Shown here piece by piece: positions 32,501 to 41,735 of a DNA stretch of 64,000 nucleotides; position 1 is the first letter of the stretch, and the number at the start of each line of letters is the position of its first letter. The notes under the pieces are model-generated. The model searched no databases. It worked only from the letters and a program-made list of their open reading frames with translations, and was not told the DNA's origin. The stretch covers positions 106,001 to 170,000 of the forward strand of contig NW_026731913.1 of the NCBI RefSeq assembly GCF_028476545.1, in the 5' to 3' direction. A program made the translations under genes and the position numbers. The stretch is from Physella acuta. Lineage: Eukaryota > Mollusca > Gastropoda > Physidae.

Positions 32501-35500
32501 TCAATTTTTTTGTGTAGTATGAAACAGTACCAAAGGCCAAGTTATTCTGTCTAACATTATCTTATTCAATTTTTGTGTGTAGTATGAAACAATACCAAAG
32601 GCCAAGTTATTCTGTCTAACATTATCTTATTCAATTTTTTTGTGTAGTATGAAACAGTACCAAAGGCCAAGTTATTCTGTCTAACATTATCTTATTCAAT
32701 TTTTGTGTGTAGTATGAAACAGTACCAAAGGCCAATTTATTCTGTCTAACATTATCTTATTCAATTTTTGTGTGTAGTATGAAACAGTACCAAAGGCCAA
32801 GTTATGGTAAGTTGTTTTGTTTGTGTATGGGTTGTAGAGGAACTTTCAAATCACTTCCATGACTTATTGGTCCTCTTTAACTAGTACTAGTCTAATATGG
32901 TGGTGCCTAAAAAGCTGATTTAAATTTGTTTTAAGCAAATTAATTTAAATTAAAAAAACATTTTCTTCTCTTAATTATTATTAAAATCAGGCATACTAAA
33001 ACATGAGACAGATATAAAAAGAAATATATAAAAATTATGAATCTAAGTGCAAAAAACATAATGAAAAAAACATGAGAGACCATAAGACTAACCTCAATGT
33101 TTAAATACTTTTGACCGGTTTGCAGTATATGAAGTTTCTCTTTTCATACCTTTAGGGGGAATAAATGTGTTAAAACATATTTTAGTGAGATTTGTTATCT
33201 CATGGTGGATATACTTTGCGAAGAAATAGGTTGAATTTTTAAATAAGGAAATGGTTTCAATAATTAATTTATATTATACTAATATATTATATATATTTAT
33301 ATATATATAATTATTATTTTATTTTGCGGGTGGGGGGGGGGGGGGGGCTTTTTTCTAGTTCCGCCACTGGTTAATCTGTTTCATGGGGGGGGGGTGTTAT
33401 ACCATTTTTGTAAGGGGGTTGGAGGGTAAGTTATTTTGTGGAGGGGTATGTTGTTTTGTTTGGACAGAGGGGGGGGGGGGGGGGGGTTAGTTACATTTTC
33501 ATCTCCAAGTTTATTCCCATTAAAAATAGTTAAGATTGAGTTCCAATGAAAGTCATTTCAAGTTTTACATTTTGTCTCTCTGCAGTGTCAGTTTCCAAGG
33601 ACCAAAACTCTGCTCAGATTCAGGAACAGTAAGTCTGATTTTCTAGTCGTATGTACTTGTACACAACAGTTGCTAAACCTGGAGGCGGCTCCAAAATAGT
33701 GGGAGCACTTGGTTGGCTCACAAAATAGTGGGAGCACTTGGTTGGCTCACAAAATAGTGGGAGCACTTGGTTGGGAGAGGCTCACAAAATAGTGGGAGCA
33801 CTTGGTTGGGAGAGGCTCACAAAATAGTGGGAGCACTTGGTTGGGAGAGGCTCACAAAATAGTGGGAGCACTTGGTTGGGAGAGGCTCACAAAATAGTGG
33901 GAGCACTTGGTTGGGAGAGGCTCACAAAATAGTGGGAGCACTTGGTTGGGAGAGGCTCACAAAATAGTGGGAGCACTTAGTTGGGAGAGGCTCACAAAAT
34001 AGTGGGAGCACTTGGTTGGCTCACAAAATAGTGGGAGCACTTGGTTGGCTCACAAAATAGTGGGAGCACTTTGTTGGGAGAGGCTCACAAAATAGTGGGA
34101 GCACTTGGTTGGGAGAGGCTCACAAAATAGTGGGAGCACTTGGTTGGGAGAGACTCACAAAATAGTGGGAGCACTTGGTTGGGAGAGGCTCACAAAATAG
34201 TGGGAGCACTTGGTTGGGAGAGGCTCACAAAATAGTGGGAGCACTTGGTTGGGAGAGGCTCACAAAATAGTGGGAGCACTTGGGAGAGGCTCACAAAATA
34301 GTGGGAGCACTTGGTTGGCTCACAAAATAGTGGGAGCACTTGGTTGGGAGAGGCTCACAAAATAGTGGGAGCACTTGGTTGGCTCACAAAATAGTGGGAG
34401 CACTTGGTTGGGAGAGGCTCACAAAATAGTGGGAGCACTTGGTTGGCTCACAAAATAGTGGGAGCACTTTGTTGGCTCACAAAATAGTGGGAGCACTTAG
34501 TTGGGAGAGGCTCACAAAATAGTGGGAGCACTTGGTTGGCTCACAAAATAGTGGGAGCACTTGGTTGGGAGAGGCTCACAAAATAGTGGGAGCACTTGGT
34601 TGGCTCACAAAATAGTGGGAGCACTTTGTTGGGAGAGGCTCACAAAATAGTGGGAGCACTTGGTTGGGAGAGGCTCACAAAATAGTGGGAGCACTTGGTT
34701 GGGAGAGGCTAACAAAATAGTGGGAGCACTTGGTTGGGAGAGGCTCACAAAATAGTGGGAGCACTTGGTTGGGAGAGACTCACAAAATAGTGGGAGCACT
34801 TGGTTGGGAGAGGCTCACAAAATAGTGGGAGCACTTGGTTGGGAGAGGCTCACAAAATAGTGGGAGCACTTTATTGGGAGAGGCTCACAAAATAGTGGGA
34901 GCACTTTATTGGGAGAGGCTCACAAAATAGTGGGAGCACTTGGTTGGGAGAGGCTCACAAAATAGTGGGAGCACTTGGTTGGGAGAGGCTCACAAAATAG
35001 TGGGAGCACTTGGGAGAGGCTCACAAAATAGTGGGAGCACTTGGTTGGGAGAGGCTCACAAAATAGTGGGAGCACTTGGTTGGGAGAGGCTCACAAAATA
35101 GTGGGAGCACTTGGGAGAGGCTCACAAAATAGTGGGAGCACTTGGTTGGGAGAGGCTCACAAAATAGTGGGAGCACTTGGTTGGGAGAGACTCACAAAAT
35201 AGTGGGAGCACTTGGTTGGCTCACAAAATAGTGGGAGCACTTGGTTGGGAGAGGCTCACAAAATAGTGGGAGCACTTGGTTGGGAGAGGCTCACAAAATA
35301 GTGGGAGCACTTAGTTGGGAGAGGCTCACAAAATAGTGGGAGCACTTGGTTGGGAGAGGCTCACAAAATAGTGGGAGCACTTGGTTGGGAGAGGCTCACA
35401 AAATAGTGGGAGCACTTGGTTGGGAGAGGCTCACAAAATAATGGGAGCATTTGGGAGAGAGAGGCTCACAAAATAGTGGGAGCACTTGGGAGAGGCTCAC

Positions 35501-38500
35501 AAAATAGTGGGAGCACTTGGTTGGGAGAGGCTCACAAAATAGTGGGAGCACTTGGTTGGGAGAGGCTCACAAAATAGTGGGAGCACTTGGTTGTAGCCAG
35601 CACCAGACCAGTCACATGAGGAGGATATCTTTCTCATGTGTTAGCTGACACCATTTAGGGGGGGGGGTAACACTAAGGCAAAAAATAGCAAAATATATAA
35701 AGAAAAACAATGATCTTTCGAGTTAAATGAATGATTTATTAGTTAAATAGTCTTCTGAGAGCCAAGTTGACAAATCCCGACAAGATTGGGGGGGGGGGGG
35801 GGGGGGGAAGGAGGAGTGGGTGACACCATGACGTAAACTGCTAACGATAGAGAAAACAATGCCAAATCCAGCCGTATTAACAACCTACTATAGATAAACA
35901 TCTTTAGTGTTATCTGTGCACAGTTTAAAGATATCAAGGGGGGGGGGGGGGTGACACCAACAAAACGTTGTAACATTTGCCTGAGGAAAAAGCTTTAGAT
36001 GAGAATTGTAATAACTGATATATTAATTGACTTTTGGGATAGGGGTGACACCAAGTTTAATAATTTTCTACTATAGCAATAATTTTTCACTTGAATTAAT
36101 AATAGAATCAGGCCCTCAATGCTTATTCTAGGTGGATTAATATAAGTTGACGCCGTCGACAAAAGGTAGGGGAGGGGTGACACCAAATACACCGTCCACC
36201 GGAGTGGATGAGAATGAAACCACCTGGCGACGCCATTGCATGGGCTAGTAAATATTTCTAATATAAATAACTAGAGCTACACATGTAGGATAGAGCAATG
36301 TGGTGGGGTATAGAGATAATCATTGAATCAAGTTGTGGCTAAATAATAGCAATGCATGGTCATAGCAAGAGGATAATAAATGCTGACAATACAAGACATA
36401 TGGCATAAAAAGCTTGATGATGATGTCTAGTGTTTTAAATAATCAAATACCTTCTGTAAAGAAGGGGGTGGGGGGGGGGTGGGGGTGGAATAGCGTCAGG
36501 TGCGCTGAGCAAGGGCGGTGATCATGGTGAGCGAGTTCTTCAGTTACCGGCCCTTTTATCGCACCAGCCTGTCCCATAAGCCTTTTCTCTCTGCTAGGGA
36601 TGAGGCACATCATAGACTTAGCTCGGCTGAACAGTACGCTCAGGGGGGTCCAGCTGACCGGTGGGGGGGGGGGGGGGGGAGAAAGGGGGTAAGAGGCAGA
36701 ACATAGGTAAGGGGTAGGGGTGGAGGTCGTAACAAAAATGGCAGTACCACCACATTACTTGCACAGTAAAAAGTAAAGAACTTATGGAAGTTAAGCTAGG
36801 TAAAAAAGTAAATAACTTAAAGGCCTGCCGTGTCTTCTCTGTTACAATGTGGTTACACATTCATGCACTGTTTGACCTCTGACCACCCGATAACCTATGA
36901 CCTTGTGAATGTTTGACCTACAGGGTCAACAGTACCAATGTTTCCTTGCCCAAACCAATGTGGTCAGGCTGGAGTTTTCTGGAGACACGGGAGTGGAGTC
37001 TGACATCCAGTTTTGGTATCGATTGGTTATAGGACCAGGTAAGCTGTTCAATGATTGGTTATAGGACCAGGTAAGCTGTTCAATGATTGGTTATCGGACC
37101 AGGTAAGCTGTTCAATGATTGGTTATAGGACCAGGTAAGCTGTTCAATGATTGGTTATAGGACCAGGTAAGCTGTTCAATGATTGGTTATAGGACCAGGT
37201 AAGCTGTTCAATGATTGGTTATAGGACCAGGTAAGCTGTTCAATGATTGGTTATAGGACCAGGTAAGCTGTTCAATGATTGGTTATAGGACCAGGTAAGC
37301 TGTTCAATGATTGGTTATAGGACCAGGTAAGCTGTTCAATTATTGGTTATAGGACCAGGTAAGCTGTTCAATGATTGGTTATCGGACCAGGTAAGCTGTT
37401 CAATGATTGGTTATAGGACCAGGTAAGCTGTTCAATGATTGGTTATCGGACCAGGTATGCTGTTCAATGATTGGTTATCGGACCAGGTAAGCTGTTCAGT
37501 GATTGGTTATCGGACCAGGTAAGCTGTTCAATGATTGGTTATCGGACCAGGTAAGCTGTTCAATGATTGGTTATAGGACCAGGTAAGCTGTTCAATGATT
37601 GGTTATAGGACCAGGTAAGCTGTTCAATGATTGGTTATCGGACCAGGTAAGCTGTTCAATGATTGGTTATCGGACCAGGTAAGCTGTTCAATGATTGGTT
37701 ATAGGACCAGGTAAGCTGTTCAATGATTGGTTATAGGACCAGGTAAGCTGTTCAATGATTGGTTATCGGACCAGGTAAGCTGTTCAATGATTGGTTATAG
37801 GACCAGGTAAGCTGTTCAATGATTGGTTATAGGACCAGGTAAGCTGTTCAATGATTGGTTATAGGACCAGGTAAGCTGTTCAATGATTGGTTATAGGACC
37901 AGGTAAGCTGTTCAATGATTGGTTATAGGACCAGGTAAGCTGTTCAATGATTGGTTATAGGACCAGGTAAGCTGTTCAATTATTGGTTATAGGACCAGGT
38001 AAGCTGTTCAATGATTGGTTATCGGACCAGGTAAGCTGTTCAATGATTGGTTATAGGACCAGGTAAGCTGTTCAATGATTGGTTATCGGACCAGGTATGC
38101 TGTTCAATGATTGGTTATCGGACCAGGTAAGCTGTTCAGTGATTGGTTATCGGACCAGGTAAGCTGTTCAATGATTGGTTATCGGACCAGGTAAGCTGTT
38201 CAATGATTGGTTATAGGACCAGGTAAGCTGTTCAATGATTGGTTATAGGACCAGGTAAGCTGTTCAATGATTGGTTATCGGACCAGGTAAGCTGTTCAAT
38301 GATTGGTTATAGGACCAGGTAAGCTGTTCAATGATTGGTTATAGGACCAGGTAAGCTGTTCAATGATTGGTTATAGGACCAGGTAAGCTGTTCAATGATT
38401 GGTTATAGGACCAGGTAAGCTGTTCAATGATTGGTTATAGGACCAGGTAAGCTGTTCAATGATTGGTTATAGGACCAGGTAAGATGTTCAATGATTGGTT

Positions 38501-41384
38501 ATAGGACCAGGTAAGCTGTTCAATGATTGGTTATAGGACCAGGTAAGCTGTTCAATGATTGGTTATAGGACCAGGTAAGCTGTTCAATGATTGGTTATAG
38601 GACCAGGTAAGCTGTTCAATGATTGGTTATAGGACCAGGTAAGCTGTTCAATTATTGGTTATAGGACCAGGTAAGCTGTTCAATGATTGGTTATCGGACC
38701 AGGTAAGCTGTTCAATGATTGGTTATAGGACCAGGTAAGCTGTTCAATGATTGGTTATCGGACCAGGTATGCTGTTCAATGATTGGTTATCGGACCAGGT
38801 AAGCTGTTCAGTGATTGGTTATCGGACCAGGTAAGCTGTTCAATGATTGGTTATCGGACCAGGTAAGCTGTTCAATGATTGGTTATAGGACCAGGTAAGC
38901 TGTTCAATGATTGGTTATAGGACCAGGTAAGCTGTTCAATGATTGGTTATCGGACCAGGTAAGCTGTTCAATGATTGGTTATCGGACCAGGTAAGCTGTT
39001 CAATGATTGGTTATAGGACCAGGTAAGCTGTTCAATGATTGGTTATAGGACCAGGTAAGCTGTTCAATGATTGGTTATCGGACCAGGTAAGCTGTTCAAT
39101 GATTGGTTATAGGACCAGGTAAGCTGTTCAATGATTGGTTATAGGACCAGGTAAGCTGTTCAATGATTGGTTATAGGACCAGGTAAGCTGTTCAATGATT
39201 GGTTATAGGACCAGGTAAGCTGTTCAATGATTGGTTATAGGACCAGGTAAGCTGTTCAATGATTGGTTATAGGACCAGGTAAGCTGTTCAATTATTGGTT
39301 ATAGGACCAGGTAAGCTGTTCAATGATTGGTTATCGGACCAGGTAAGCTGTTCAATGATTGGTTATAGGACCAGGTAAGCTGTTCAATGATTGGTTATCG
39401 GACCAGGTATGCTGTTCAATGATTGGTTATCGGACCAGGTAAGCTGTTCAGTGATTGGTTATCGGACCAGGTAAGCTGTTCAATGATTGGTTATCGGACC
39501 AGGTAAGCTGTTCAATGATTGGTTATAGGACCAGGTAAGCTGTTCAATGATTGGTTATAGGACCAGGTAAGCTGTTCAATTATTGGTTATAGGACCAGGT
39601 AAGCTGTTCAATGATTGGTTATCGGACCAGGTAAGCTGTTCAATGATTGGTTATAGGACCAGGTAAGCTGTTCAATGATTGGTTATCGGACCAGGTATGC
39701 TGTTCAATGATTGGTTATCGGACCAGGTAAGCTGTTCAGTGATTGGTTATCGGACCAGGTAAGCTGTTCAATGATTGGTTATCGGACCAGGTAAGCTGTT
39801 CAATGATTGGTTATAGGACCAGGTAAGCTGTTCAATGATTGGTTATAGGACCAGGTAAGCTGTTCAATGATTGGTTATCGGACCAGGTAAGCTGTTCAAT
39901 GATTGGTTATCGGACCAGGTAAGCTGTTCAATGATTGGTTATAGGACCAGGTAAGCTGTTCAATGATTGGTTATAGGACCAGGTAAGCTGTTCAATGATT
40001 GGTTATCGGACCAGGTAAGCTGTTCAATGATTGGTTATAGGACCAGGTAAGCTGTTCAATGATTGGTTATAGGACCAGGTAAGCTGTTCAATGATTGGTT
40101 ATAGGACCAGGTAAGCTGTTCAATGATTGGTTATAGGACCAGGTAAGCTGTTCAATGATTGGTTATAGGACCAGGTAAGCTGTTCAATGATTGGTTATAG
40201 GACCAGGTAAGCTGTTCAATTATTGGTTATAGGACCAGGTAAGCTGTTCAATGATTGGTTATCGGACCAGGTAAGCTGTTCAATGATTGGTTATAGGACC
40301 AGGTAAGCTGTTCAATGATTGGTTATCGGACCAGGTATGCTGTTCAATGATTGGTTATCGGACCAGGTAAGCTGTTCAGTGATTGGTTATCGGACCAGGT
40401 AAGCTGTTCAATGATTGGTTATCGGACCAGGTAAGCTGTTCAATGATTGGTTATAGGACCAGGTAAGCTGTTCAATGATTGGTTATAGGACCAGGTAAGC
40501 TGTTCAATGATTGGTTATCGGACCAGGTAAGCTGTTCAATGATTGGTTATAGGACCAGGTAAGCTGTTCAATGATTGGTTATAGGACCAGGTAAGCTGTT
40601 CAATGATTGGTTATAGGACCAGGTAAGCTGTTCAATGATTGGTTATAGGACCAGGTAAGCTGTTCAATGATTGGTTATAGGACCAGGTAAGCTGTTCAAT
40701 GATTGGTTATAGGACCAGGTAAGATGTTCAATGATTGGTTATAGGACCAGGTAAGCTGTTCAATGATTGGTTATAGGACCAGGTAAGCTGTTCAATGATT
40801 GGTTATAGGACCAGGTAAGCTGTTCAATGATTGGTTATCGGACCAGGTAAGCTGTTCAATGATTGGTTATCGGACCAGGTAAGCTGTTCAATGATTGGTT
40901 ATAGGACCAGGTAAGCTGTTCAATGATTGGTTATCGGACCAGGTATGCTGTTCAATGATTGGTTATCGGACCAGGTAAGCTGTTCAATGATTGGTTATAG
41001 GACCAGGTAAGCTGTTCAATGATTGGTTATCGGACCAGGTAAGCTGTTCAATGATTGGTTATAGGACCAGGTAAGCTGTTCTATGATTGGCTAATTTGTT
41101 GAAATAATCTGATCGGATTAGTCATTTAATCAATGTTGAAATGATCCTGGAATTTTCTGCCTCTGCCCACAGAGAGTGCTACAGACCCCAATGACTACTG
41201 GTGTGATGGACGAACTAAAGATGAGTTTCCGTCCTCTCTGAAGGAGCTGCCCCAAGACTACCCCCTCAATCTGGCCCCCACCCAGGCTTACAACACAGGG
41301 GACAGCCACACCCAGCCCTGCTGCCTTCTTTTCATTTCTCTGTACATCACTCTCTATCATATTGTGGCTGGTAACTTTATGTAG
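26501..41384 (+). CDS. Secreted CUB-like protein with hydrophobic C-terminal tail, 7 coding exons (spliced)
   Basis: Exons are 26501-26576, 27115-27184, 27851-27980, 32778-32806, 33586-33628, 36924-37038 and 41173-41384. Lengths sum to 675 nt, every junction is GT-AG, and all phases join to one 224-residue frame. The protein has an N-terminal signal peptide (LFILICLV core), a likely glycosylation site NSS, then a region of six cysteines resembling a diverged CUB fold: ATWFY...C.QITA, VELMYE, and NVVRLEFSGD followed by QFWYRLV. It ends CCLLFISLYITLYHIVAG, a GPI-attachment signal or membrane anchor. A secreted or surface-bound recognition role is inference from the fold; I do not recognise a named orthologue. 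The introns hold eight minisatellite arrays, three of which are copies of the gene's own exon ends. The gene model is mine, made by eye and untested by transcripts. Confidence 0.82.
26700..26985. repeat. 22-bp minisatellite in intron 1
   Basis: About 13 copies of CAATCATTGATTCACTGAAA plus CC, with rare substitutions (ACAC, CAATGATT, TCATTG). Confidence 0.95.
27115..27184 (+). CDS. Exon 2 of the CUB-like gene
   Basis: Acceptor CTTTTCCCCAG, donor GACAG|GTCAGG, phase 1 to phase 2. It encodes DTLSACTANSSQTFDVIEES and following residues, including the first cysteine and the NSS site. Confidence 0.78.
27240..27832. repeat. 24/15-bp minisatellite in intron 2
   Basis: It mixes a 24-bp unit (GAGTTGGTGCACCAGTAAAC plus CTTG) with a 15-bp short form lacking CACCAGTAA. 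The array stops about 20 bp before the exon-3 acceptor. Because 24 and 15 are multiples of three and the unit has no stop on the minus strand, it shows long open frames there that are artefacts. Confidence 0.95.
27851..27980 (+). CDS. Exon 3 of the CUB-like gene
   Basis: Acceptor ATATCTTGCACAG, donor TTAATG|GTCAGT (a non-consensus +3 C), phase 2 to phase 0. It encodes TYASITEDGKRPLGFMKATW and following residues through VELM. The last 11 or so bases and the donor seed the array that follows. Confidence 0.85.
27968..28502. repeat. Exon-3-donor minisatellite (16/17-bp subunits)
   Basis: It contains about ten copies of GTTGAATTAATG|GTCAGT, the end of exon 3 with its donor, interspersed with 17-bp units TTTTGGTGGCCGGTCAG and TTTTAGTGGCCGGTCAG. 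The real exon end is the first copy, and the array extends only into the intron. Confidence 0.93.
28676..29224. repeat. 25-bp minisatellite in intron 3
   Basis: About 22 near-identical copies of TAGACTAATGTTAGGATTTT plus AGCCA. Homogeneity is very high, with only one copy differing (AGCAA). Confidence 0.96.
29308..32806. repeat. Exon-4-acceptor minisatellite, 65-bp unit, 54 copies
   Basis: Each unit holds a branch and pyrimidine region (TTCAATTTTTTTGTGTAG), the 3' splice site and the first 26 or so bases of exon 4 (TATGAAACAGTACCAAAGGC and on), but no donor. First copy of TATG at 29345, last and genuine one at 32778: the distance of 3433 equals 53 x 65 less three units that are 4 bp short. 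Only the last copy reads TTATG|GTAAGT and forms a full exon. Unit variants (TTGTGTAG or GTGTGTAG; AAGTT or AATTT) recur in blocks. Confidence 0.97.
32778..32806 (+). CDS. Exon 4 of the CUB-like gene (29-nt micro-exon)
   Basis: Acceptor TTTTTGTGTGTAG, donor TTATG|GTAAGT, phase 0 to phase 2. It encodes YETVPKAKL and part of a cysteine codon completed by exon 5. It is the 3'-most unit of the 65-bp array. Confidence 0.82.
33240..33500. repeat. G-tract region with a hAT-type end in intron 4
   Basis: CTTTTTTCTAGTTCCGCCACTG at about 33350-33371 is the complement of the element end seen at 52094 (CAGTGGCGGAACTAGAAAAA). It is preceded by a G tract, and further G tracts follow to 33488. No second end or target duplication was identified. 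Confidence 0.5.
33586..33628 (+). CDS. Exon 5 of the CUB-like gene (43 nt)
   Basis: Acceptor TGTCTCTCTGCAG, donor GGAACA|GTAAGT, phase 2 to phase 0. It encodes VSFQGPKLCSDSGT after the split cysteine. Confidence 0.8.
33690..35595. repeat. 34/28-bp minisatellite in intron 5
   Basis: Units contain CTCACAAAATAGTGGGAGCA then CTTGGTTGG, with or without GAGAGG, giving mixed lengths. Roughly 57 copies. Substitutions are few (TTTGTT, TTAGTT, GAGACT). Confidence 0.95.
35650..36235. repeat. GTGACACC repeat family R3, copy 2, in intron 5
   Basis: It has the same block order as 21236-21510: TGACACCATTTAGGGGG, AGTTAAATAGTCTT, GGTGACACCATGACGTAAAC and CTACTATAGATAAACATC, followed by two more GGTGACACCAA blocks and an end at GGCGACGCCATTG. 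G tracts of 10-18 bases precede most GTGACACC blocks. Confidence 0.6.
36236..36923. other. Rest of intron 5
   Basis: Low-complexity G tracts lie at about 36463-36487 and 36661-36679. The frame from ATG 36524 (MVSEFFSYRPFYRTSL) is balanced in composition but has no splice support and no family resemblance that I know. The last 60 bases before exon 6 are pyrimidine-poor but end CCTACAG. Confidence 0.4.
36924..37038 (+). CDS. Exon 6 of the CUB-like gene
   Basis: Acceptor TTGACCTACAG, donor GGACCAG|GTAAGC, phase 0 to phase 1. It encodes GQQYQCFLAQTNVVRLEF and SGDTGVESDIQFWYRLVIGP, the most CUB-like stretch. Its last 18 or so bases and the donor seed the 32-bp array. Confidence 0.86.
37021..41090. 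repeat. Exon-6-donor minisatellite, 32-bp unit, 127 copies
   Basis: The unit is GATTGGTTATAGGACCAG|GT plus AAGCTGTTCAAT, so each copy repeats the end of exon 6 with a strong donor CCAG|GTAAGC. First donor GT at 37039 and last at 41071: 4032 bp, exactly 126 x 32, so no net indels. Variants are TATAGG or TATCGG, GTAAGC or GTATGC, and CAATG, CAGTG or CAATT. GTATGC marks fall at 37455, 38095, 38767, 39407, 39695, 40335 and 40943, mostly 20 or 21 units apart, which shows a higher-order repeat. Confidence 0.98.
41173..41384 (+). CDS. Exon 7 of the CUB-like gene (C-terminal tail and stop)
   Basis: Acceptor CTGCCTCTGCCCACAG, phase 1. It encodes ESATDPNDYWCDGRTKDEF, a Pro/Leu-rich linker, then the hydrophobic tail CCLLFISLYITLYHIVAG and NFM, then TAG. 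The tail begins with two cysteines and ends almost at the C-terminus, as GPI signals do. Confidence 0.83.
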
Positions 41385-41512
41385 CTAAACCATCTCTTTA
41401 CATCACTCTCTATCATATTGTGGCTGTTAACGTTATGTAGCTAAACAATCTCTTTACATCACTCTCTATCATATTGTGGCTGGTAACGTTATGTAGCTAA
41501 ACAATCTCTTTA
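41345..41512. repeat. 56-bp triplication of the end of exon 7
   Basis: CATCACTCTCTATCATATTG recurs at 41345, 41401 and 41457. Each copy includes the codons for the C-terminal tail, the stop codon and TAGCTAAAC. The genuine coding copy is the first. Confidence 0.93.
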
Positions 41513-41715
41513 CAACCTTGTCAGTAGTCTTATCATCCATGGCTTTAAAACTATTAACAAACACTAGAACTTGGTTAACATTTGATTTTATTTTTTTTTC
41601 AATTTTAATTCCAATAACATCTAGGTTTGAACATTTCAAATGTATATTGATAGATACGTCTCTAGTGATGATCAGTGTGTTCACTTGATTGTTTGAGGCC
41701 GTCGGCCATCTTTGA

Positions 41716-41721
41716 AATAAA
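41716..41721 (+). promoter_or_regulatory. Candidate polyadenylation signal of the CUB-like gene
   Basis: AATAAA 332 bases beyond the stop codon, just before the hAT insertion at 41736. Confidence 0.45.
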
Positions 41722-41735
41722 TCTTTCATATAGTG

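Noticed and set aside
27240-35595. CRISPR-like arrays
   Set aside because: These arrays are contiguous tandem repeats without unique spacers in an animal genome.
36518-36706. A possible small gene or cassette exon in intron 5 (MVSEFFSYRPFYRTSL)
   Set aside because: Balanced composition but runs into a G tract, lacks a donor and matches nothing I recognise; kept only as a note in the intron description.
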